A stretch of 64,000 nucleotides of DNA from Styela clava (Eukaryota > Chordata > Ascidiacea > Stolidobranchia > Styelidae): assembly GCF_964204865.1 (NCBI RefSeq), contig NC_135258.1:12763001-12827000 (forward strand). The letters are read 5' to 3'. The notes below the pieces were generated by a model. It saw only the letters and a list, made by a program, of their open reading frames with translations. It was not told the DNA's origin and did no database searches. The position numbers were made by a program, and so were the translations under genes. Shown in pieces: positions 52,301-62,488 of this stretch (the stretch's first letter is position 1; every line of letters begins with the position of its first letter).

Positions 52301-53720
52301 CAGAGATGTCGATTAACAGCCGTTTGCTGCAAGCCTAGGCTGGTTACGGGCAAGTCCTATATTAGCAGTGTTCCCAATAACTTTTAAAATCCATCGTATA
52401 TTACAATATTCGTGCATTTCATTACCAAAACATAATGATACAACATTCGAAATTTATAAAAATATGTTTTTATTTCACTAATTAAGTTAGAATCAACCAA
52501 ATCAGTATTAATATTACATCAGCAATATCGTATGGGAACACTAACTGTCATTTGACAAAGTGTCTGTTGCCTCGGCAAACAATCAAATTTCCCTCCGTTT
52601 GATCATCAGATAGGTGGCGCTAAATCGAGAGAGTGCGTTGATTATGCGTAAAAAAGTATATCAACCACACAAACTGCCGTTTCCCCTGTTGGGTAAATAG
52701 GCAAATATAAGTATTTAATATTTGTAGTGACATCATAATAAATTCCACAAGAAACATGTTCTGTCTCGCTATGTTTACATATTCTAAAGCCGTTGCCGAA
52801 AAGGTCACACACATAGCCAGGTCGTCGCATCATAGGCAGGATTTCATACAGAAATTTCTCAATAAGTCAGCGACGTTTATAAATTTAAATACCCATTCTG
52901 GAATAGGAGGTAGTATATGATAATGAGAATTTACTCATGCTTCACGAAGAATTGGAATATTACGAAGCTCAGTGCAAAAAAAATTCGACAAGCTTTCCCA
53001 ATCATGGAATGATCCATCGTCTTTCTTTCCAATCTCTATGTTGATATTTTCGAAAAAGCATATTTTAATTATACCACCATAATACTTGTTAAAGTTTCCA
53101 TGTGCATATTTAAATAAACTAAAATAAGTAATAATTCAGAAAACTATGGAATTGACGCCACCTTGTGGACGTAAACTTCGAATATACACACGTGAGATTT
53201 CGTTGACCGCAAGCCCACAACATGAGAAAAAAAAAAATGAGAAATATTTTGACCTTATTTTTGAAATTTTCCATTTAGAAGAGTTTATTTTATTTTTATC
53301 TGACAATTACCTATTTAAAAAAAAATCGGCAAAAGATCTGCTGTTTGCTGTATACACAGCACGGGTGAGAATCTATTATTGGCACGAAGCAAACATGCAA
53401 ATAGATAATTCTTCAGAAGTCTGGTGTTTTCAGTTCAGCATTGTCTGCCCAATTTTATTATACCATTACTATATAAGCAATTTTATTTGAGGTTTGCGAC
53501 GCATCTTTATTGAAGTTTTTGTGTTAATTATTCAACATCACATACGGCCATACCTTCTCTTTGTACAACATGAGTTACTACAAATGTTTCACCGACATAA
53601 AGCTTACTCGAATTATTACATGATGAGCAATATCATTGGCGAGAACAATAAAGCAGAAACTATGACCGAACGACTCGATAGTAGATAATCAAAAATGCTG
53701 CGTTACTCGAACTGAAATTC
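52301..53720. other. Intergenic upstream of PLK4
   Basis: No gene recognised. ORFs of about 60-115 codons at 52642-52833 (minus) and 53146-53490 (plus) have no domain and overlap each other's composition. Confidence 0.4.
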
Positions 53721-53900
53721 GGTTGACCGTACATTTGAACCCACGTACATTTGTGTATATCCGCGGGTTCAATCTATATGCGGGTGCTAAAACCCATGGG
53801 TTAGGGTTAGTATGGGTTCAAATATCCGCAAAACAAATTCCATAGGTGCAATTGTCGTGGCTTAAAATGTACGGAAACCGAAATTTGGTGTGCCGCCGAG

Positions 53901-54922
53901 CAGTGATTTCCCTACACCCCCCTATAGGGGGTGAACACCCCCCCTAAAATTTCAAACACCCCCCCTAATTTTGAGGTGTGATTCCACACTGAGGGGTTCT
54001 GAACCGCAGTCTGCGGGCCAATTACGGCCTTTGAGTTTTAGATACCGTCTATTGTTACATCATTATCACAGTTTAAGCACGTTTATTTCGTAACAATTGA
54101 ATTATTCCGGTATCTTATGTATACGTATTAGGATTACACACTGCAGTATTTTAGATATCAGCCGTATATTAAGAAAGCCTAAAGATGTCACAAAACGAAA
54201 ACTAGGCACTGAAAACAGACGTTTTTTAGATGAATGACAGCGTTTTTATTTCTTTATTGAAAAGAATCAAACTTCAGCGATTTGTCTTCTTACCAACAAA
54301 ATATTTCAGTTCTGAAGGAATACAACATTATGCGACATTATGATCTGTTGACGAGCTTATTTCAAAATTTAATTCATACAAAAGTCAAACAAACATGTTC
54401 AAAAAAATTAGAAATGTGTAACAAAACAAGCCATTCATACAATGCCAGATTAGCAAGTAACTTCATTAGTCACTATCAGTTGCAAATTACTTATTAAAAC
54501 CTAATAGTATATATTTACGGTTGAATGCCGTGCTTGTTATCTATTCCCCGGGAATTCTATCAGCTAAATAATATAATTATTGATTTCATTACATAACAAA
54601 CTGCGATGCTAGGTGTATCTAAAATCAAACCCAAAGCCTATTTTGGTGCCTATTTCTCAAAATTTTCTTGAGCGCGCCCTGAACCCCAGCCGTGTCGTCC
54701 CGCGCTTTTCCTCGCTCCCCTTTTCTGGCCCTACAATTTCATTCTGCTGTGGATTTTGGCTCGCGTCAATCAACTTGGGGGGCCCCCATGTACATCGTTT
54801 CTTAAATACATACCATTTTTTAAGAATACAAATAGCCTAGTTTTATCTCTAATAGCAAATTATTTACCACCCCCTAAATTTTGAAACACCCCCCCTAAAA
54901 AGAAAAGCTGGGGAACATACTG
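53901..54922. mobile_element. 1.02-kb hAT element nested in the long-arm element
   Basis: Starts CAGTGATTTCCCTACACCCC and ends GGGGAACATACTG. Flanked by the exact 8-bp repeat CCGCCGAG (53893-53900 and 54923-54930). ACACCCCCCCTAAAAT motifs occur near both ends. It contains an hAT transposase N-terminal relic. Confidence 0.9.
54185..54497 (+). pseudogene. Relic of hAT transposase N-terminus (ZBED5/SCAND3-like)
   Basis: Across three shifting frames one can follow MSQKRKLGTENRRFLDEW, then a degenerate finger, then SVLKEYNIMRHYDLLTSLFQ. This is the usual start of this hAT transposase group (MSQKRK...F...W, then VLKEYN..RHYETKH). At least two frameshifts are present and the metal ligands are eroded. 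Confidence 0.6.
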
Positions 54923-55198
54923 CCGCCGAGTGAGAGGACGTTACCCGAACGCGCGTCACTGTTGCCCCTGGACCATTCAACAAGAAAGCGATGCCGTGAA
55001 TGATTCCATTACATTTGAACCCACGACAACTGCACCTGCATATATACTATTGCACCTATGTAATTTGTTTTTACTAATATTTGAGCCCATACTAACCCTA
55101 AGCCATGGATTTTAGCACTCCCATATAGATTCAACCCGCGGATATACGGGTGCAAATATATGGGTTCAAATGAACGTGGGTTCAAATCAACGGTCACC

Positions 55199-55748
55199 CC
55201 GTGATAACACACAAAACCGAATCTCATAGTGGCCACAGAAATTTGCTCAACTGATACATAATTTTCTATATTTTTACCTTTATTATGTTTAATTTTTAAT
55301 AGGTACACATTTAATAATTATTGTTGTTTAGGTACACGTTTTGTTAATATATTAGAATGTGTAAAAACGAATCAAAATGATTAACCATTGTTCGTTATTG
55401 AAAGACGTTTTGGTGCTTGAACAAATTAATAGTCGAACACCAATTCTGAACGAATTAGCCTATGCTAGACTGCCGAGGTATCTTGGTATCAAAATTTACG
55501 GGATTTGGTAATCCCGGTTGACAGTATCCTCACCTTTTTCACCAATTTAAAAAAGGCGTGATAGAATTCAAAGTGAAAGAAAGAAATTTTTTAATTTTGA
55601 AATATAGAACGTGTACCACACAACCAACCGTCGTATCAAAGGTATTCAAGAATTTCACTTTTCAGGGTCTTACCAAGGCTTTTCTGTATATATGCCTCAA
55701 GCAGATGTCATTCGTAAAAATTTGGCAAATAGATATACTCTAACAGCA
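55199..55748. other. Intergenic, nothing recognised
   Basis: AT-rich spacer between the nested element and the next MITE. Confidence 0.4.
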
Positions 55749-55756
55749 CATTTTTG

Positions 55757-56019
55757 GGTACTCCCGTAGTATGTGAACCAAGATGGCGAACACCGGAACG
55801 TAGTATGTGTTAGGCTAGGGTTAGGCCTAAGTTTCAGGTACAAACACTACGGGAGTCACTCGGCTAGTCCCCGAACTGATTCTAAAATTATAAAAAGGAA
55901 AATTGGAATAAAATTATGAGCTAACCTTAACCTGGAATGAAATTATGACCTAACCCTAACCTGGTACCCATACTACGTTCCAGTGACCGCCATCTTGGTT
56001 CACATACTACGGGAGTACC
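55757..56019. mobile_element. GGTACTCC-family MITE, 263-bp long variant, perfect duplication
   Basis: Left end GGTACTCCCGTAGTATGTGA and right end TCACATACTACGGGAGTACC are perfect inverted repeats over 20 bp. Exact flanks CATTTTTG lie at 55749-55756 and 56020-56027. Internal ACAAACACTACGGGAGTC repeats the terminus, suggesting a composite or internally duplicated copy. CCTAACCCTAACCTGG segments lie inside. Confidence 0.92.
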
Positions 56020-56027
56020 CATTTTTG

Positions 56028-57354
56028 TATATTTCAGGCAAACAAGAATTGATAATTCTTAATTGAAAATCGAAGCTATGATGCTATTTTTTAAAATCTT
56101 TTTTGAAATAAAATTTTTTTTGAAATGAAATCTTATCCATGGCGATTGCATACATGCTCAGTGAAGAAGCGACTGTCGAATAAATGATTTAATTGTATAA
56201 TAAAACGTAAAACAATCAATCAATCCACTTTTATAAAAAATATAATTTATTAGAAAATTTTCACAAATCAAACAAGATAAAATCGGGTAAAATCTGTAAC
56301 AAAAACAAATTTTGAACAGTATCTAGAAAATAAAACAGTGACGATAAATATAAAGAACAGAATAAATATAATCCAAGATATAGCATTGATACCGTTTTGG
56401 AGAAAAATAATTTGATTGAAATTTCCAAATATATGCAAAACGTAGATACCATTTCAATAGTTTTGACAAAATACGCCATGTTGTAAATGCACAGGTATTT
56501 GACATTAATTTCGAAATGATTAGTAGATCAAAATGTTTAACCGAGAAGGGCGAGATTTTGGAGTAAAAAGAGTATAAATATGACGATAATTTTGTATGAC
56601 ATAAAATAAAGGTTAATTACCACAGTGCATGCAAAAAACAAGCAAAGACTCTTTTGAAATCAAATGGATTGATCTATGTTGCATTATTTCGACAGATAGT
56701 TGATTCAATTTTATTCGAGAAATTCGTATGATAACATATATAATAATATATATATACATTGTATGATGCTATATATAATATAATTAATACACTTACAGTC
56801 TCGAAACGTACAATAGAGCAAAATTTTTGTTCAAGTAAAAATAAATCATCAATTATTTATAATTTGATCATGTGAAATACTCAAAACGTATTTTGATTAT
56901 TATATGGTGCGAGTTGGTTGTATCAATTTTGAATTAATACCAACAAAATAATACTAAATATTTTGACGCTAAATGAACATTTTGAAACATTGGAAATATT
57001 AACTCTAATTTTTTTCTATAAATTTTGCATTTGATTAATTTTTACGTAAGTGAACAATAATCAGTTAAAGATACAAATCAACTTAGCTAAGGATGTGGAG
57101 TAAGATACCCGAAGTCTGGTTAGAGACAAAATTGTAATTTGAAACTCATATTTATGTATTTTAAGTCATATTTACACACGGTCTAAAGTCGGAATTTTTA
57201 AGCTATAATTTCGTTTTTCATGAGTTTGGAAATAGGGTCAGTTTTCATGAACTTTAAATCAAGAGTAAAATATTTATCAATCCGGAATCACATGAGTAAT
57301 AGTGAACTTCTTAGTGACGAATAAAACTACAAGGAAATAAAAATAACGTTATTT
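56028..57354. other. Intergenic, nothing recognised
   Basis: Very AT-rich spacer, including TATATAATATA runs near 56740-56780. No gene or repeat family recognised. Confidence 0.45.
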
Positions 57355-57362
57355 GAAAAATG

Positions 57363-57472
57363 AATGCTCCTGAAGTATGCGCACCAAAATGTCGCATAAC
57401 CTGAACCCTAACCTGGTACACAACCTGAGTTCAGGTTGTGCGCCATCTTGGTGCGAATACTCCGGGATGTCC
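57363..57472. mobile_element. GGTACTCC-family MITE, 110 bp, perfect duplication, just 3' of the connexin
   Basis: AATGCTCCTGAAGTATGCGC with the inverted right arm GCGAATACTCCGGGATGTCC. Exact flanks GAAAAATG lie at 57355-57362 and 57473-57480. It lies about 40 bp beyond the connexin stop codon, so it is probably within that gene's 3' untranslated region. Confidence 0.92.
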
Positions 57473-57509
57473 GAAAAATGTCAACTAGGAAAATCTGTGT
57501 GCTTTTCCA

Positions 57510-58796
57510 TTAAACAGATTCTGGTTGAGACACAGAAGCTAATGATTCTTCTTCGTCGTCGCTTCCCGTTTCTTCGTATTCACTAGAGTGGTATCCATCG
57601 GAACCGCCGGATATTTCATCATCCTGGTCATGGACTCTTATTCCAATACGCTTCTTCTTTTTTATTTTTATTCCTTTTGAAATTTTTCCTTGCGGACTCT
57701 TCTTCCGTGGTTTCATTTCATTCATTACTTTTCTAATTGGGACAAGGTGGGTGTGAAATTGGGTTTGTACGTTTCCGTTTGGAATTTTATCTTTTTCCGT
57801 AGACGTCAAGTTTGATTCCATCCTCACTCCGTCTGTCTCATCTACGGAGCGGAAAGTTGGTACGTCCATTCTACTTTCTTGGTGATTAAATGAAATTAGC
57901 GGCTTTCTTTGTCTCTTTTTCCGAAAGTTTTTTGTATATTTAAAACTGAGTTGCACAAATTCAATCACTGATAAAAGAAAGCAAATTGCGCTCAATATAT
58001 TCATATAGCACATAAATATAGTTTTCTCCCAAGGTCGGGATACCCAGCACGGAACATATCCTGATTGATCTCCCAAAGACATATGCTGACCGCAAGCCCA
58101 TTCAACATTTTCACCATCGCATCTGAATACTTGAGGAACTCTGATCAAAATTATTTCGAATGGATTGTAATCATTTTTCACTGTGTAATCGGTAAAATGG
58201 AAGAGACTGTAAGCGCAATACAGTGATAATGCTTCAAGAACAATTCGCATGCATACATTTGTAAGGTAGGCAATTCTGATATTCCTCGTTATTGTGAGAT
58301 CAACTAAAGCGTTATTCGCATGTGTTGCAAATACTTTCTTCTGCTTGAATGCACCCACGCTTTTTCTTCGCCTCAGCAACTTCTTGCGGTCTCTTTGATT
58401 GAGTCCGGCTTTCACACTCCCAAAAACGCTGTTGTCTTCAAGGCCAACGTTTGAATCATCATCGGCGGCATTTTCTGCCATTCGTATTTTTTCAATGCGT
58501 GCACCGACATTGAGGCTGTAGAAATGAAAAACCACAGAAGGTGCCGTTACAGCAAGAAGTTGGAAAGCCCAGAATCTGATGTGCGATATTTTTGAAAATC
58601 TGTCATAGCAAACATTATCACAGCCGATTACTTTTGTACTGCACCGAAATGCGGACTGTTCATCACTATAAACAGACTGTCCGACTGTTACTACGACAAT
58701 CAAACGAAACACAAAAACGAGAAGATACCACAGTTTTCCGGCATTGCTGCTGTAGCTGCTGACATGTTCTAAAATCTTTTCAATTCCAGACCACAT
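57510..58796 (-). CDS. Connexin (gap junction channel protein), intronless coding region
   Basis: A single open frame of 428 residues from ATG (58796) to TAA. Connexins form hexameric hemichannels that dock between cells. Order: short N-terminal helix starting MWSGIEKIL; TM1 about 21-41; extracellular loop 1 with C52, C59, C63 in the canonical C-x6-C-x3-C; TM2 about 75-95 after SHIRFWAFQ; cytoplasmic loop of about 80 residues rich in Lys/Arg; TM3 about 175-200; extracellular loop 2 with C226, C235, C250 ending VSRPWEKTIF; TM4 about 261-285; then a long tail with a basic stretch and an acidic Ser/Glu-rich end. Loop 2 spacing is C-x8-C-x14-C, wider than the usual C-x4-C-x5-C of vertebrate connexins. 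No paralogue can be assigned, so no symbol is given. It lies head-to-head with HHIP, 540 bp between start codons. Confidence 0.95.
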   Translation of the reverse strand: MWSGIEKILEHVSSYSSNAGKLWYLLVFVFRLIVVVTVGQSVYSDEQSAFRCSTKVIGCDNVCYDRFSKISHIRFWAFQLLAVTAPSVVFHFYSLNVGARIEKIRMAENAADDDSNVGLEDNSVFGSVKAGLNQRDRKKLLRRRKSVGAFKQKKVFATHANNALVDLTITRNIRIAYLTNVCMRIVLEALSLYCAYSLFHFTDYTVKNDYNPFEIILIRVPQVFRCDGENVEWACGQHMSLGDQSGYVPCWVSRPWEKTIFMCYMNILSAICFLLSVIEFVQLSFKYTKNFRKKRQRKPLISFNHQESRMDVPTFRSVDETDGVRMESNLTSTEKDKIPNGNVQTQFHTHLVPIRKVMNEMKPRKKSPQGKISKGIKIKKKKRIGIRVHDQDDEISGGSDGYHSSEYEETGSDDEEESLASVSQPESV

Positions 58797-59336
58797 CTTT
58801 GGATGCTCAGTTTTTTTCTAATACAGCGAAAGCAGAATTTATAATAAGCTCTTGGTGCATAACGCTCAATTCATATAACATTTTTATGCGTGCAATATAT
58901 ACGCAACATTAGTTTGCGCCATTTGCTTGACACTGCGAAGGGCAAACCGATGTTGTGGACCTGTAAACAATAAGGTCGCCATGAATGTTTATTATTGAAA
59001 CATTTATTTTTCTGACGTGACCCTTTTCTCATGCGTCATCATGTTGAAATCATAAAGATGTCGTGTCAAACAATAGATTTCCTAAATGTACCCAACAGGA
59101 TATAGTTTCATAAACACGAATTATGAAATGGAAAACTAAAACACTGTGTGATAAATATGCGCGGGTAGGAAACAAAAAACTTACGGACGAGTCTGAGACA
59201 ATCGTCGGCTTCTCGTTTCAAGTTATTTGGTCAGTTGTGGCAGATTGCGCGGGTAAAGGTTCAGTTGCTTTGTTACCACAATTGAAGTGAGGCTAATTTT
59301 TAATTCGCCGTCATATAGTTTGGATAGCAAGGTAGA
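58797..59336. promoter_or_regulatory. Shared 540-bp upstream region between divergent connexin and HHIP genes
   Basis: The two start codons face away from each other across 540 bp, so the promoters and leaders of both genes must lie here unless upstream non-coding exons exist. I see no clear TATA box; the sequence is AT-rich with a slightly more GC-rich patch near 59160-59220. Confidence 0.4.
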
Positions 59337-61710
59337 ATGCGCTTTGGGCACGTTTGGCTGTGCTTTTTCCTTGTGACTCTGAGTTTTACTGCTGAATTGA
59401 TTAGCTGTCAAAATGAAGAATTTGATGTGAGCAGCCATGATCACGAAAGTGGTAACGCTCACCTTCATCGTCAACGAAACCCCAAAATTAAAGCCACAAA
59501 ATATGAAAACGAGTTTGACATTCACGAAAACGCCACAATGCATCACTCGGGCACAAAAAATTCTGAAAGTCGCAAAACAGAATCATCTGGTCACAAAAGC
59601 GAAAAGAAACTTGGCAAAAAAGATTCAAAACGTAGCCATAAACTACCCAGACGCAAAGGTAATCGTAAAGTTCAACGGGAAAGGCAGGAAGAGCAGGAAA
59701 GAGATTGGCATTATTGTTCGGACGGACGGAGGCCTAAGCAAGTGGAAGATCTGGAGATTGATGACCACGCAGTTGGCCATATGTGCAGGGAGCTCTACCC
59801 TACTTCGACTTGTTGCTTCGATCATGACTTGACAATGGAATTAGTCGGAGACAAGGTTTGAAAATGAGCTGTTGAAATTTCCAATAGTTATCAGTAAATA
59901 TTCCTATTAATACGACGCAAAATTTGGATGGTTGGAATGCAAATAACATTTCATTTTGATATCAAAATCGTAATTTTTGAACTTGACAGAAATAATTCGG
60001 TCGTTTTGTATCGAAACAACTTTTTTGAATGAATTTTGATCACGAGGGGTGGGGTAAAACAAGCTTCGATGTCTTGAATAATTTAGGATCAAACTTGTTT
60101 AGTTTACCCAAGAAATGCGTGTATATATAGGTAAATGCTGTGACATGGATAATGGGAGTGATATTTGCGGCTTCTACAAATGCTAATTAGTTGGTAATTT
60201 CAACATTATTTTGGATAGTGATTTGTTTTTCGTATCTGGCCTACGCACAATCAAAATAATTTACCGATTTGTATTATTTTATTTTTGGCATTCAAACAAA
60301 AACAGTTTTGTTTTTGGGGTGTCATCTTACCATTAGTGAGGTATTTAACACAATATCCTGTTTCATGGGACATTATTAATAACAAAGGAAAGAGGAAATC
60401 GTCCTCTGAGTTTGTAAAATATTATCTGATATGAAAGGAAACCAACTCGTCATGGATTGTGAAATTCTTATTTCAATTTGCCGACATGGGATGAATATGG
60501 ATTGGGTGTAAGATACTACGTAAGTGTACCAGAGGCAGGTACAAAACATGGCGCTCCGGAAGTATTCGTACCAAGATGACACACAACCTGAACAACCAGG
60601 TTGTGCGCCATTTTGGTACGAATACTTCGAGAGCACCCAAAATATTACGTTAGTAGCTTGCTAACACTTACAAATTATCAACTGTAGTGAAATGAAATTT
60701 AAAAATCGCAAAAGGGCGGCATCGTAGTTACGTGCCCAATCAAAAAACGCTCATCGCCCCCAAGATAAACATATAGAATTCTATACTAACCTAGTTAACT
60801 ACCATCAGCAACGCCGAAAGAAAATCGCACCAACCCGTGGTTTACAACCATTTCGAATTTTCCTTTTTAGGGACTAAATATATATGGTATATTACAATGA
60901 TATGATTTAACTTCTCAGATTTTGGAGCAAGTTCCAGAGATGCAATGTGCTAGAATGTTGATGAAACTACGATGTGCTCACTGTTCACCAAGGTCATGGT
61001 GGCTTTTCCATGCACCAGACATGGTTCGATATCCACATAAGCGAGTATTGCCGATAATGTGTCCAAGCTTCTGTAGGAGATTTCATCGCCTTTGTCGGGA
61101 TTCTGTGGCTGGTAAGTTGAGGTTACAAAGCAAGTATATACTGTATGTATTTTTGATCGGGTTTATTGGAAAGTCACCTCTCCGAAGTTAACTGTTTCGG
61201 CAATATGAAGTTAAATTGATTCCACCACTAAGAATATCAACCGTTCATACACAACATTTTTCCAAAAATATTATGCCGTTTTGTATAAAACTGATGCATA
61301 ACGATCCAGTTTATCGAAACGGGCACAAGTCGAGATTACTCTCACCTTGTCCAACAAATCTTGTAATATCTTGGTCGGGTTCACTTTGGACTCTTTCTTG
61401 TCATTTTTTCAGTAATGAAAATCCTCCCGATTTCTTCGCGATAGATAATCATGTCGCCCGTTTTCGATTTTTGTCGCGATCCGTAACATTAGATAAGGGT
61501 ATTTTGAACTACTTTTATTTAACTACACATTTTCTGGTATTCACGTGTACTGTCCTATATCATACCACCAATACAGTTGGGTTAGCTGAGTATTTCTGTG
61601 AGGATTTATAGCCGAGACAAAGCGTATTTATTTTATCAGGACTGGAAGGAGATAACTTTTGTCAATATCACACAACAAATGAAGAAGGTCCTTGCTTCCC
61701 TGATTCGTTC
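59337..61710 (+). CDS. HHIP: HHIP, Hedgehog-interacting protein, first three coding exons, partial
   Basis: Visible exons: 59337-59855 (173 codons, ending at GTTTGA), 60919-61111 (ending at GTAAGT) and 61640 to about 61710. A signal peptide is evident (MRFGHVWLCFFLVTLSFTAE). A long His/Ser/Lys/Arg-rich linker precedes the cysteine-rich, folate-receptor-like domain: HYCSDGRRPKQ, MCRELYPTSTCC, then exon 2 with CARMLMKLRCAHCSPRSWWL, FHAPD, LPIMCPSFCRRF and LCRDSVAG, then exon 3 with FCQYH and GPCFPDSF. This follows vertebrate HHIP step by step. In vertebrates HHIP is a secreted or membrane-bound Hedgehog decoy receptor. The beta-propeller and EGF exons are not in the window. Exon 3 is uncertain at its end: an in-frame TGA follows ten codons later, so I end it at a weak GTCAAG donor. 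Confidence 0.88.
60550..60637. mobile_element. GGTACTCC-family MITE, 88-bp short variant, HHIP intron 1
   Basis: GGCGCTCCGGAAGTATTCGT with the inverted partner ACGAATACTTCGAGAGCACC. Flanks CAAAACAT and CAAAATAT agree at 7 of 8. The interior lacks most of the TTAGGG-like segment seen in the 110-bp copies. Confidence 0.88.
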
Positions 61711-61969
61711 GTCAAGCGCGGAACGATTGACTGACCTGGATAAAGTTATCTTGCATGCATCAATTGCCACCAACTTTCATATTTCTTGGGGGTTGAAAAG
61801 AAGAATTGTACATATAACCGTAGTTGACTATTATGTTTTTGCTCCAAACTACCTTATCTAACTATAATTAGCAATGTGGGTTGATTTTGCGGAACTTTTG
61901 AGTATCTACGACAAATTACTAAGTGCATACAATGCATTTCTATTTTTGTTAATGATTAGAGCAAGGGTG

Positions 61970-62480
61970 CAGGGGTTCTCAAACCCCCATGGGTTCACGA
62001 GAAGATTTCCAGGGGTGCTTGGATGACAGTCGAGTTTTTGCATGTTGCTGTTTTTTAATATCGTTTATTACTACCATGGGAAAATGCGTGCCCATTAAAA
62101 CTAGACGCCAATTAAAACGTAGATTTTCCCCGATCTTGCATTGTTGTGATTGTGACGAAACAATGTGAAGTTCAAGACTTTGCGTACAAAATGTGAAATC
62201 TCTAAAGACGGCGTGCTGCGAGCTTTGGAGAATTGATTATGCTTATTGAAACTTTGGAGAGTTTTTAAGAATTCATTAGTTAGGCAGACAACAAGGGCAA
62301 TAATATCAACAAGACCATTTAATTTAGTTGCATATGGTCAATAAATTAGTGTTGCAACAAATTGTTAGTCAATATATATCAGTAGATCACAACTTTGTTC
62401 GGTGTCTGATTACCGGGGGTTCGCGTTGATTGTTTTGTGATTTGGGGGGTACTTGACAGAAAAAAGGTTGAGAACCCCTG
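61970..62480. mobile_element. 511-bp hAT element in the HHIP region
   Basis: Ends CAGGGGTTCTCAAACCCC and GGTTGAGAACCCCTG are inverted. The right flank GATTAGTG (62481-62488) resembles GATTAGAG at 61954-61961, but 8 bases separate the latter from the element, so the duplication is doubtful. No coding potential. Confidence 0.7.
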
Positions 62481-62488
62481 GATTAGTG

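Larger units (their letters stand above)
53721..55198. mobile_element. DNA element with long inverted arms, interrupted by a younger hAT insertion
   Basis: The left arm (53721 to about 53870) and right arm (about 55010-55198) are inverted: GGTTGACCGTACATTTGAAC pairs with GTTCAAATCAACGGTCACC, and inner blocks containing CCGCGGGTTCAATCTATATG and GGGTTAGGGTTAGTATGGG are complemented at 55077-55145. Several GGGTTCAAAT words occur. Target duplications are not evident. A hAT element sits in the middle (53901-54922). Confidence 0.7.

Noticed and set aside
53146..53490. 114-codon ORF near PLK4
   Set aside because: AT-rich composition, no domain and no splice context; likely chance.
61216..61861. ORFs of 131 and 87 codons after HHIP exon 2
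   Set aside because: The HHIP exon 3 reading uses a different frame at 61640; these ORFs show no domain and are taken as shadow or intronic frames.
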